Source: Azonexus sp. R2A61
Lineage (GTDB): Bacteria; Pseudomonadota; Gammaproteobacteria; Burkholderiales; Rhodocyclaceae
Length of the DNA stretch: 64,000 nucleotides
Assembly (NCBI RefSeq): GCF_021401135.1
Contig: NZ_JACBFO010000001.1
Span: forward strand, 868,001-932,000
Direction: 5' to 3'
Position 1 is the stretch's first letter; every line of letters begins with the position of its first letter. The notes below the pieces were generated by a model. The model ran no database searches, was not told the DNA's origin, and was given only the letters and a program-made list of their open reading frames with translations. The position numbers and the translations under genes were made by a program. Of the stretch, positions 29,939-37,427 are shown in pieces.

Positions 29939-30702
29939 AATTGCGGGTTCTCGGCTGCAGCGGTGGTATCGGCGGACGCAGCCAGCGCACCACCGCGCTG
30001 CTGGTCGACCACGACATCCTGATCGATGCCGGCACCGGTCTGGGGGAACTGTCGATTGCCGAACTGGCGGTGATCGACCATGTTTTCCTGACCCATACCC
30101 ATCTCGATCACATCGCCGCGCTGCCCCTGCTGATCGATACCGTGGCCGACCGACGCAACCAGCCGCTGACCGTCTACGGCACGGATTCGGTGCTGACCAT
30201 CCTGCGCAATCACATCTTCAACTGGGCGATCTGGCCGGACTTTTCGGAACTGCCGACGCCCGAGGCCCCCTTCCTGCGCTTCGAAACCTTGCCGCTGGGC
30301 GGTCATGTGCAACTGGGCGCGCGCCGGATCACGCCACTGCCGGTCGATCATACGGTTCCGGCCGTCGGTTACTGGCTGGATTCCGGACAGGGCAGCCTGG
30401 TGTTCTCCGGCGATACCGGGCAATGCGATGCCCTGTGGCGGGCGGTCAATCGCATCGTCAACCTGCGCTATCTGCTGGTCGAATGCGCCTTCTCGAATCG
30501 CGAGCGCGAACTGGCGCGGATTTCCCGTCACCTTTGCCCGGACCTGCTGGCCAGCGAGTTGCAGAAGCTGGAACGGGAATGCGAGATTTACATCACCCAC
30601 CTGAAGCCGGGGCAGATCGAACTGACCATGGAGGAAATTGCCAACTGCCTGAGCAATTTCCAGCCCCGCATGTTGCAGAACAACCAGGTCTTCGAGTTCT
30701 GA
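29935..30702 (+). CDS. Metallo-beta-lactamase-fold hydrolase, putative cyclic nucleotide phosphodiesterase
   Basis: 255 residues with the metal motif HTHLDH (residues 54-59), a Gly-rich GCSGGIGG start, the second His in PVDHTVPAVGYW, the SGDTGQCDALW acid and a late ITHLKPGQ. The layout resembles class II cyclic phosphodiesterases (CpdP/PDE1 type). It overlaps an adenylate cyclase gene, which supports cAMP hydrolysis, but other MBL hydrolases are possible. Confidence 0.78.
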   Translation: MKLRVLGCSGGIGGRSQRTTALLVDHDILIDAGTGLGELSIAELAVIDHVFLTHTHLDHIAALPLLIDTVADRRNQPLTVYGTDSVLTILRNHIFNWAIWPDFSELPTPEAPFLRFETLPLGGHVQLGARRITPLPVDHTVPAVGYWLDSGQGSLVFSGDTGQCDALWRAVNRIVNLRYLLVECAFSNRERELARISRHLCPDLLASELQKLERECEIYITHLKPGQIELTMEEIANCLSNFQPRMLQNNQVFEF

Positions 30703-30703
30703 C

Positions 30704-31747
30704 ATGACGCCGACCATCGAACAACTCGGGCGCCTGGATCCGGTGCGCGGCCTGTCCCCGGCCCGCCTGGCCGAACTGGTCCGGCTGTGTCGCTGCGAAC
30801 GCTGGGCCCCGGGTAGCGATCCGCTGACCAAGCAGCGTCCCGGCCCGTTATTCCTCTATCTGCTCGACGGCGAACTGCGCATCGTGCTGCCGGATGGAGC
30901 CGGGCAGGTGCTGGTCGGCGGTTGCGACGCGGCAAACTGGCCGATCGGCTACAAGACCGCACCGCCGGTACGCAGCCGGACAATCACCGAAGTGCAGTTG
31001 CTGCCGCTCGATTTCGAAATGCTCGACGTGATGATGACCTGGGACGAAATGTCCGCCGCCGTCGATTTCGGCGGCCAGGTGGCGCAATCGTCGAGTATCG
31101 CCTCGACCGCCTTCAGTGCCGAGGTGCTGACCGGCAGCGTGCTGTCCCGCCTGCCGCCGGCCCATATCCACGAACTGCTGCAGCGCTTCCAGCGCGTGCC
31201 GGTACGACGGGGACAGACGATCGTCCGCGAGGGCGATGCCGGCGACTATTACTACCTGATCGAATCCGGCCGCTGCCGGGTAACCCGTCTGGTCGGCGGT
31301 GCCCAGATGGAGCTGGCCGAACTGAAGACCGGACAAGCCTTCGGCGAGGAAGCCCTGGTTTCGGACTCGCCACGCAGCGCCAGCGTCACGATGACCGGCG
31401 ACGGTGTCTTGCTGCGCCTGGCCAAGCCGGATTTCCTGGAGCTGCTCAAGGCGCCGCTGCTGCGGCCCCTGGCGCGGGCCGAGGCCGAGCGGCGCGTCGC
31501 CGAAGGCCGGGCGCGCTGGCTGGACGTCCGGTATCCTGCCGAATTCGCCGAGGACGGCATGCCGGATGCGGTCAACGTGCCCTTGAACGAAATTCGTACC
31601 GCCTTCGGTCTGCTCGACCGCAACCGCGAGTACATCGTCTATTGTCAGAGCGGCCGGCGCAGTTCGGCGGCCGCCTTCCTGCTCGCCCAGGGCGGCTTCC
31701 AGGCATCCTGGCTGGCCGGCGGGCTGGCTGCCACGGAGTCGCCATGA
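30704..31747 (+). CDS. Tandem cyclic-nucleotide-binding domains fused to rhodanese
   Basis: 347 residues. Residues about 15-120 look like a degenerate cNMP-binding fold. Residues about 145-250 are a full one: the phosphate-binding cassette FGEEALVSDSPRSAS (213-227) keeps the ribose Glu and phosphate Arg224. A rhodanese domain (about 270-345) follows, with active Cys314 in VYCQSGRRS. There is no DNA-binding helix-turn-helix, so it is a cAMP-sensing enzyme or adaptor rather than a Crp-type regulator. The stop overlaps the ATPase start. Confidence 0.87.
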   Translation: MTPTIEQLGRLDPVRGLSPARLAELVRLCRCERWAPGSDPLTKQRPGPLFLYLLDGELRIVLPDGAGQVLVGGCDAANWPIGYKTAPPVRSRTITEVQLLPLDFEMLDVMMTWDEMSAAVDFGGQVAQSSSIASTAFSAEVLTGSVLSRLPPAHIHELLQRFQRVPVRRGQTIVREGDAGDYYYLIESGRCRVTRLVGGAQMELAELKTGQAFGEEALVSDSPRSASVTMTGDGVLLRLAKPDFLELLKAPLLRPLARAEAERRVAEGRARWLDVRYPAEFAEDGMPDAVNVPLNEIRTAFGLLDRNREYIVYCQSGRRSSAAAFLLAQGGFQASWLAGGLAATESP

Positions 31748-34068
31748 GCAATGTCGCCAGCCGCCTGCTGTTCCTGAAAAACCTGCAGCGCCTGACCAAC
31801 CGCATCCACGCGACGGCGAACATCGACGAGATCATGCTGTCGCTGTCGCAGGAAATCTGCAATCTGTTCGACGCCGACCGGCTGACCCTGTATGCCAGTT
31901 CGGAAGACGGCCAGTTCATCGTTTCCAAGGTGAAGACCGGGCTGCATTCGTTCAGCGACATCAAGCTGCCGATCGCCAGCCAGAGCATTGCCGGCCATGT
32001 CGCGGTGACCCGTCGCCCGCTGAACGTGGCCGATGCCTACGACGAAGCGGAATTGCGGCGTCACGCACCGGAAATGCAGTTCCTCAGCGAAGTCGACCGC
32101 AGGACCGGTTACCGTTCGCGGCAGATGCTGGTGATGCCGATCTGCAGCGAAGGCGGCGAACTGCTCGGCGTGCTCCAGCTGATCAACCACAAGGCCGACA
32201 TCCCGTTCTCCGAAACCGCCGAGGAAGGTGCCGCCGAGTTGGCGCAGACCCTGGCGGTGGCTTTCCAGCAACGCCGCAACGCCCCCTTCGTGGCGCGCAC
32301 CCGTTACGACCATCTGGTCGGCGACGGCGTGCTGGCTGCCGGCGAGATGGAGCTGGCCCGGCAGTCCGCCAGGCGCAAGGGCTGTGAGCTGGAGGAGGTG
32401 CTGGTCCGCGACTTCAGGATCCCGCTGGCGACGGTCGGCGCGGCGTTGGCCAAATTCTTCGGCGTACCCTACGAGCCGGCGCGCGAGGATCGCATCAAGC
32501 CGCTCGAGTTGCTCAAGCACATCAAGCGCGAATTCGTCGATGAAAGCCAGTGGCTGCCGCTGGAGGAAACGCCGGAGGGCATCGTCGTCATCACGCCCGA
32601 TCCGGAGCGGCTGCGCATCTCGCGACTGGCCGAGAATGTCTTTCCCCGGCGCAAGCTGGCCTACCGGGTGAGCACGCTGCGCGAATTCGCACAGACCGTC
32701 GATCATTTCTTCGGTGCCTTGGCCGACAGCGGTACGGTCGACGAGTTGCTGTCCGGCCTGGACGAGGGCGAGGACGGCACCGAGGCGGCCGACGATGTGT
32801 CCGCCGCCGCCGACAACGAACTGGTCCGGCTGGTGAACAAGATCATCGTCGATGCCCATCGCCAGGGCGCGTCCGACATCCATGTCGAGCCGCGGCCGGG
32901 CAAGGAAAAAACCATCATCCGTTTCCGCAAGGACGGGTCGCTGATCAGCTATATCGAGATTCCCGCCGCCTACCGGGCTGCGCTGGTGACCCGCCTGAAG
33001 ATCATGTGCGATCTCGATATCTCGGAGAAGCGCCGGCCGCAGGACGGCAAGATCAAGTTCAAGCGCTTCGGGCCGCTCGACATCGAACTGCGCGTGGCGA
33101 CCATTCCCACTGCCGGCGGCGTCGAGGACGTGGTGATGCGCATCCTGGCCGCCGGCGAACCGATCAAACTCGATCAACTGGGGCTTGCTGCGGTCAACCG
33201 GGAAAATCTGGTGAAATGCGTCGAAAAGCCCTACGGCCTGTTCTTTGTCTGCGGGCCGACCGGTTCGGGCAAGACGACGACGCTGCACTCGGTGCTCGGC
33301 CATCTGAACAAGCCGGATACCAAGATCTGGACCGCGGAAGACCCGGTCGAAATCACCCAGAAGGGCCTGCGCCAGGTACAGGTGAACCGTAAGGCCGGGC
33401 TGGATTTCGCAACGGTGATGAAGGCTTTCCTGCGGGCCGATCCGGACATCATCATGGTCGGCGAAATGCGCGATGCGGAAACCGCCGGCATCGGCATCGA
33501 AGCCTCGCTCACCGGCCATCTGGTATTTGCCACGCTGCACACCAATTCGGCGCCGGAATCGGTGATCCGTCTGCTCGACATGGGCATGGACCCGTTCAAC
33601 TTCGCCGACGCGCTGCTCGGCATCCTCGCCCAACGGCTGGGCAAGCGCCTGTGCCCGTCCTGCCGCGAGGCCTATGTGCCGGACGCGACGGAGATCGGCC
33701 TGTTGCTCGACGAATACGCTAGCGAACTGCAACGCACCGATGCCTGGCTGCACGACCCGGCCGCCGCGCGCGAAGCTGTCCTGGCCGGATGGCGGCAGAA
33801 TTTTGCGGTCGACGGCCGGTTTACACTGTATCGTGCCAAGGGTTGCCCGGCCTGTAACGACACCGGCTACAAGGGGCGCGTCGGTCTCCACGAACTGATG
33901 GTCGGCAGCGATCCGGTCAAGAAGCTGATCCAGGAAAAGGCACGGGTGGCGGAAATTCTTGCCTGTGCATTGAACGAAGGCATGCGTACCCTCAAAATGG
34001 ACGGTGTGGAAAAAGTGTTGCAGGGGCTGACCGATCTGAAACAGGTTCGTGCGGTGTGCATCAAATGA
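31744..34068 (+). CDS. GAF-domain GspE/PilB-type ATPase
   Basis: 774 residues. A GAF domain (about 15-180), a GspE N-terminal/MshEN-like domain (about 190-330) and a hexameric secretion ATPase follow in order. Walker A GPTGSGKTTTL begins at residue 504, then the Asp box EDPVEIT, Walker B PDIIMVGEMRDAETA, the His box GHLVFATLHTNSAP, and the tetracysteine CPSC/CPAC zinc site before VGLHELM. ATG at 31744 overlaps the upstream stop (ATGA). Ordinary PilB/GspE lack a GAF domain. No other pil or gsp assembly gene is in the window. Confidence 0.92.
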   Translation: MSNVASRLLFLKNLQRLTNRIHATANIDEIMLSLSQEICNLFDADRLTLYASSEDGQFIVSKVKTGLHSFSDIKLPIASQSIAGHVAVTRRPLNVADAYDEAELRRHAPEMQFLSEVDRRTGYRSRQMLVMPICSEGGELLGVLQLINHKADIPFSETAEEGAAELAQTLAVAFQQRRNAPFVARTRYDHLVGDGVLAAGEMELARQSARRKGCELEEVLVRDFRIPLATVGAALAKFFGVPYEPAREDRIKPLELLKHIKREFVDESQWLPLEETPEGIVVITPDPERLRISRLAENVFPRRKLAYRVSTLREFAQTVDHFFGALADSGTVDELLSGLDEGEDGTEAADDVSAAADNELVRLVNKIIVDAHRQGASDIHVEPRPGKEKTIIRFRKDGSLISYIEIPAAYRAALVTRLKIMCDLDISEKRRPQDGKIKFKRFGPLDIELRVATIPTAGGVEDVVMRILAAGEPIKLDQLGLAAVNRENLVKCVEKPYGLFFVCGPTGSGKTTTLHSVLGHLNKPDTKIWTAEDPVEITQKGLRQVQVNRKAGLDFATVMKAFLRADPDIIMVGEMRDAETAGIGIEASLTGHLVFATLHTNSAPESVIRLLDMGMDPFNFADALLGILAQRLGKRLCPSCREAYVPDATEIGLLLDEYASELQRTDAWLHDPAAAREAVLAGWRQNFAVDGRFTLYRAKGCPACNDTGYKGRVGLHELMVGSDPVKKLIQEKARVAEILACALNEGMRTLKMDGVEKVLQGLTDLKQVRAVCIK

Positions 34069-34081
34069 CGAGGGGTGGGGA

Positions 34082-35668
34082 ATGGAAGGCTTGAACGACC
34101 TGTTTCGCCGGCTGGAGCAACTGAACGACATCGGTGCTTCGCTGTCCAGCGAGCGCAACATCGACCTGCTGCTGGAAAAGATCCTGCTTGCCGCCAAGGA
34201 CATCACCCGCGCCGACGGCGGCACCTTGTACCGCTTGTCCGAAGACGGCAAACGCCTGTGTTTCGAGATCGTCCGCACCGACTCGCTGAACATCGCCTTC
34301 GGCGGTTCGAAGGGCGAAGCGATGTCCGGCAAGTTTCCCGATCTGCCGCTGCATCGCGACGACGGCGCCGCCAACGACAACCTGATTGCGGTCTATGCCG
34401 CACTGAACGGAAAAACGGTCAATATCGCCGATGCCTACACCGCGGAAGGTTTCGACTTCTCCGGCACGCGGCGTTTCGACGAGCGCACCGGCTACCGCTC
34501 GCAATCCTTCCTCACCGTGCCGATGAAGAACCACGAAGGGGAAATCATCGGCGTGCTGCAACTGTTGAACGCCATCGATCCGGCGAGCGGCAAGGTCACG
34601 GTGTTTTCCGATGCCGACCAGCGTCTGGCCGAATCGCTGGCCTCGCAGGCCGCCATCGCGCTGACCAACCGGCAACTGGTCGAACAACTGGAAAGCCTGT
34701 TCGAATCCTTCATCAAGCTGATCAACCTGGCAATCGACGAAAAATCCGCGCACACCGGCGGCCACTGCCAGCGCGTGCCGGAGCTGACGATGATGCTGGC
34801 CGATGCGGCCGAAGCCGTCGACGAAGGTCCGCTGGCCGATTTCAGGTTGAGCGACAAGGAGCGCTACGAACTGCGCATCGCCGCGCTGATGCACGATTGC
34901 GGCAAGGTCACCACGCCGGTGCACGTGGTCGACAAGGCGACCAAGTTGCAAACCATCTTCGACCGCATCGAACTGGTCGATACCCGTTTCGAAGTGCTCC
35001 GCCAGCAAGCCGAAGCCCGCAAGTGGCGAAGCATTGCCGAAGGCGAGCCGGCTTCCCGCGCCGAGCAGGCTTTCGCCAATTTTTGCGGTCAACTCGACGT
35101 CGACCGCGAATTTCTGCGGCGGGTCAATGTCGGCGGCGAACGCATGCGCGACGAGGACATCGAGCGCGTCCGGCAGATTGCCGCGCAATACCGCTGGACC
35201 ACGCCGTCCGGCGAGGAAGCATCCTTCCTCAGCGGCAACGAGATCGAGAACCTGACCATCCGCGCCGGCACACTGACCCAGGCCGAACGGGAAATCATCA
35301 ACTACCACATCGTTGCCACCATCAAGATGCTGGAACAGCTCCCCTGGCCCAAGCACCTGAAGAACGTGCCCGAATACGCCGGCGGCCACCACGAGCGCAT
35401 GGACGGCAAGGGCTACCCCAAGGGCCTGACCCGCGACCAGATGAGCTGGCAGGCCCGCATGATGGGAATCGCCGACATCTTCGAAGCGCTGACCGCCAAG
35501 GATCGCCCCTACAAGGAAGCGATGAAGCTCTCGCAGGCGCTGAGCATCATGGAAAACTTCCGCAACAACGGCCACATCGATCCCGATCTGCACGAGGTCT
35601 TCGTCAAGGCCGGGGTGTTCCGGCGCTATGGCGAATCCTTCCTGGATGCGGCACAACGTGACGTGTGA
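34082..35668 (+). CDS. GAF/HD-GYP domain protein, putative c-di-GMP phosphodiesterase
   Basis: 528 residues. A GAF domain (about 10-190) precedes an HD-GYP domain with the metal pair His271-Asp272 (MHDCGK) and HHERMDGKGYPKGL at 436 onward. The spacing between these motifs is about 160 residues, roughly 100 more than usual, because an insert rich in charged residues lies between. Key residues are present, so c-di-GMP hydrolysis is plausible. ATG follows the ATPase stop by 13 bases. Confidence 0.87.
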   Translation: MEGLNDLFRRLEQLNDIGASLSSERNIDLLLEKILLAAKDITRADGGTLYRLSEDGKRLCFEIVRTDSLNIAFGGSKGEAMSGKFPDLPLHRDDGAANDNLIAVYAALNGKTVNIADAYTAEGFDFSGTRRFDERTGYRSQSFLTVPMKNHEGEIIGVLQLLNAIDPASGKVTVFSDADQRLAESLASQAAIALTNRQLVEQLESLFESFIKLINLAIDEKSAHTGGHCQRVPELTMMLADAAEAVDEGPLADFRLSDKERYELRIAALMHDCGKVTTPVHVVDKATKLQTIFDRIELVDTRFEVLRQQAEARKWRSIAEGEPASRAEQAFANFCGQLDVDREFLRRVNVGGERMRDEDIERVRQIAAQYRWTTPSGEEASFLSGNEIENLTIRAGTLTQAEREIINYHIVATIKMLEQLPWPKHLKNVPEYAGGHHERMDGKGYPKGLTRDQMSWQARMMGIADIFEALTAKDRPYKEAMKLSQALSIMENFRNNGHIDPDLHEVFVKAGVFRRYGESFLDAAQRDV

Positions 35669-35766
35669 GATGCCGTGAATTGTAGTTGAGTGACGAAAAA
35701 TGTCAGTTGACGGATGCGAGGTGTTTTAAGTTTTTGTTTTTTATGATTTTATGATTTCTTGTTTTC

Positions 35767-35782
35767 TGGCACGGAAAGTGTT
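35767..35782 (+). promoter_or_regulatory. Candidate sigma-54 promoter of the pilin gene
   Basis: TGGCACG at 35767-35773 is a perfect -24 box, with GTGTT four bases on where TTGCW is expected. The -12 GC is GT here, so the match is partial. Type IV pilins are commonly sigma-54/PilR controlled, and the site is about 48 bases before the pilin ATG. Confidence 0.45.
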
Positions 35783-35829
35783 TTGTATCACCCAAGCGGT
35801 TAATGCCGCCAATTCTTGAGGAGAATCAC

Positions 35830-36174
35830 ATGAAGCGTACGCAACAAGGTTTTACCCTGATCGAACTGATGATCGTCGTGGCGATCATCGGCATTCTGGC
35901 TGCCATCGCGCTGCCGCAATACCGTTCCTACACGCAAAAGTCTGCAGACAATGCCTGTCTGGCAGAAGCCAAGTCGCTGATGAGCGGCGTGGTCGCTGCG
36001 ATGTCCAATAGCGACACCAATCTGCTGCCTTCCATGACGCTGCGCGCTTGCGATGCCGCTGGTACTGTTCCCACCGCGCTGCCGTCAGCCGGGGCTTCCT
36101 TGACCTACAGATCCTCGAAGGGCACGAAAACGATTACCTGCTTGGTTGATTCCGGTAATTGCTCTGCTTCTTGA
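35830..36174 (+). CDS. Type IV pilin
   Basis: 114 residues. Type III leader MKRTQQG is cut before [24 protein letters not shown] (Phe1, Glu5), giving a mature chain of about 107 residues. A C-terminal Cys pair in CLVDSGNC can close a disulfide loop, and the protein ends SAS. A longer frame starts at 35803, but ATG at 35830 follows GAGGAG. Short for a major pilin, so a minor or modified pilin is possible. It follows the signalling locus and ends at a bidirectional terminator. Confidence 0.93.
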   Translation: MKRTQQGFTLIELMIVVAIIGILAAIALPQYRSYTQKSADNACLAEAKSLMSGVVAAMSNSDTNLLPSMTLRACDAAGTVPTALPSAGASLTYRSSKGTKTITCLVDSGNCSAS

Positions 36175-36189
36175 TCTCAACAAGCCTTT

Positions 36190-36225
36190 AAAAACTAAAA
36201 GCGCCTTAGGGCGCTTTTAGTTTTT
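36190..36225. terminator. Bidirectional intrinsic terminator after the pilin gene
   Basis: A perfect 16-bp stem (36190-36205 with 36210-36225) around a TTAG loop carries A-rich and T-rich ends, so it can stop transcription from both sides. It separates the pilin from the glycan island. Confidence 0.92.
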
Positions 36226-36247
36226 ATAAACTAAAGTTTTTTATCTC

Positions 36248-37423
36248 ATGTCCGAATTACTCAGTAGCGATATGTGCGAATTGACAATTCTGATGCCCTG
36301 TCTGAATGAGGCCGCCACCCTGGCTACATGCATTGAAAAAGCTAAGGAAAGCATTTCCCTGCTAGGGGTCGATGGGGAAATACTGGTTGCAGATAACGGA
36401 TCAACTGACGGTTCGCAGGCAATTGCGCATGAGATGGGTGCTAGGGTTGTCAATATCGATGAGCGAGGTTACGGAGCTGCATTGCAGGGAGGAATCGCTG
36501 CGGCACGTGGAACTTATGTAATCATGGCTGATGCAGACGACAGTTATGCATTCGATCAATTGAGCGAGTTTTATCATCAATTGAAAAATGGTAACGAACT
36601 GGTTATGGGTAACCGGTTTCTCGGTGGAATTGAAGAGGGGGCAATGCCCTTGCTACACCGATATTTGGGAAACCCTGTATTAAGCTTTATAGGGAGGCTT
36701 TTTTTCAAAATTCCTATCGGTGATTTTCATTGCGGTTTACGAGGATTCTCGAGGGAAAAAATACTGGCCCTAAATTTGCAAACGAGCGGTATGGAATTCG
36801 CCAGTGAAATGGTCATTAAATCGGCGCTGGCTGGTGCGAAGATTTGTGAAGTTCCTACCACGTTAAAGCCCGATGGTCGGGGACGTCCTCCGCATTTGCG
36901 CACTTGGAGAGATGGATGGCGTCACCTTCGTTTTATGTTGCTGCTTTCGCCTCGTTGGCTATTTTTCTATCCGGGTCTTTTCATGGCTTTTCTCGGAGGC
37001 ATTGGAAGTATTTGGCTGTTGCCGGGACTGCGCGTTATTGGTGGGTTCGGATTTGATATTCACTCACTGCTTTATTTTTCTGCAATCTGGATCGTCGGTA
37101 TGCAGATGCTTTTTTTGGGGGTTCTGGCTCGCTGTGCCGGTGTTTGTTTCAGAATTTTGCCTAGTTCAGGTGTTACCGATTGGCTACTAAAAAAGTTTCG
37201 ACTTGAGTTTGGGTTGTTTGTAGCGATAGTGCTGTTGCTCGTTGCTTTACTTATGGCGGTTAAATCAATTTTGGGCTGGGAGGTTGCTGGGTTCTCCTCT
37301 CTTGATCCACGACAAACCATGAGAGAAGTTATCCCCGCTGCGGCGCTTGGTATATTTTCTATGGATTTGGTAGCAATGAGCTTTTGGCTGACTTTTTTGC
37401 AGTTTTCGTCAACGCGGAAATAA
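36248..37423 (+). CDS. GT2-family glycosyltransferase with C-terminal membrane helices
   Basis: 391 residues. The GT-A domain (about 12-235) resembles polyprenyl/dolichyl-phosphate sugar transferases: ILMPCLNEAATLATCIEKA, ADNGSTDGS, and the metal site MADADDSYAF. About four hydrophobic helices follow (about 240-390). GC is much lower than upstream genes. The start ATG has no convincing ribosome-binding site; a TATAAA -10 candidate (36225-36230) overlaps the terminator. It starts the glycan island. Confidence 0.88.
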   Translation: MSELLSSDMCELTILMPCLNEAATLATCIEKAKESISLLGVDGEILVADNGSTDGSQAIAHEMGARVVNIDERGYGAALQGGIAAARGTYVIMADADDSYAFDQLSEFYHQLKNGNELVMGNRFLGGIEEGAMPLLHRYLGNPVLSFIGRLFFKIPIGDFHCGLRGFSREKILALNLQTSGMEFASEMVIKSALAGAKICEVPTTLKPDGRGRPPHLRTWRDGWRHLRFMLLLSPRWLFFYPGLFMAFLGGIGSIWLLPGLRVIGGFGFDIHSLLYFSAIWIVGMQMLFLGVLARCAGVCFRILPSSGVTDWLLKKFRLEFGLFVAIVLLLVALLMAVKSILGWEVAGFSSLDPRQTMREVIPAAALGIFSMDLVAMSFWLTFLQFSSTRK

Positions 37424-37427
37424 TTGA

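Noticed and set aside
31645..34380. 911-codon minus-strand open frame opposite the GspE-type ATPase
   Set aside because: Antisense shadow of a conserved gene with His/Arg/Gly-rich composition typical of such shadows.
34061..35656. 531-codon minus-strand and 528-codon plus-strand alternative frames over the HD-GYP gene
   Set aside because: Only the 34082 frame shows GAF and HD-GYP motifs; the others are base-composition artefacts.
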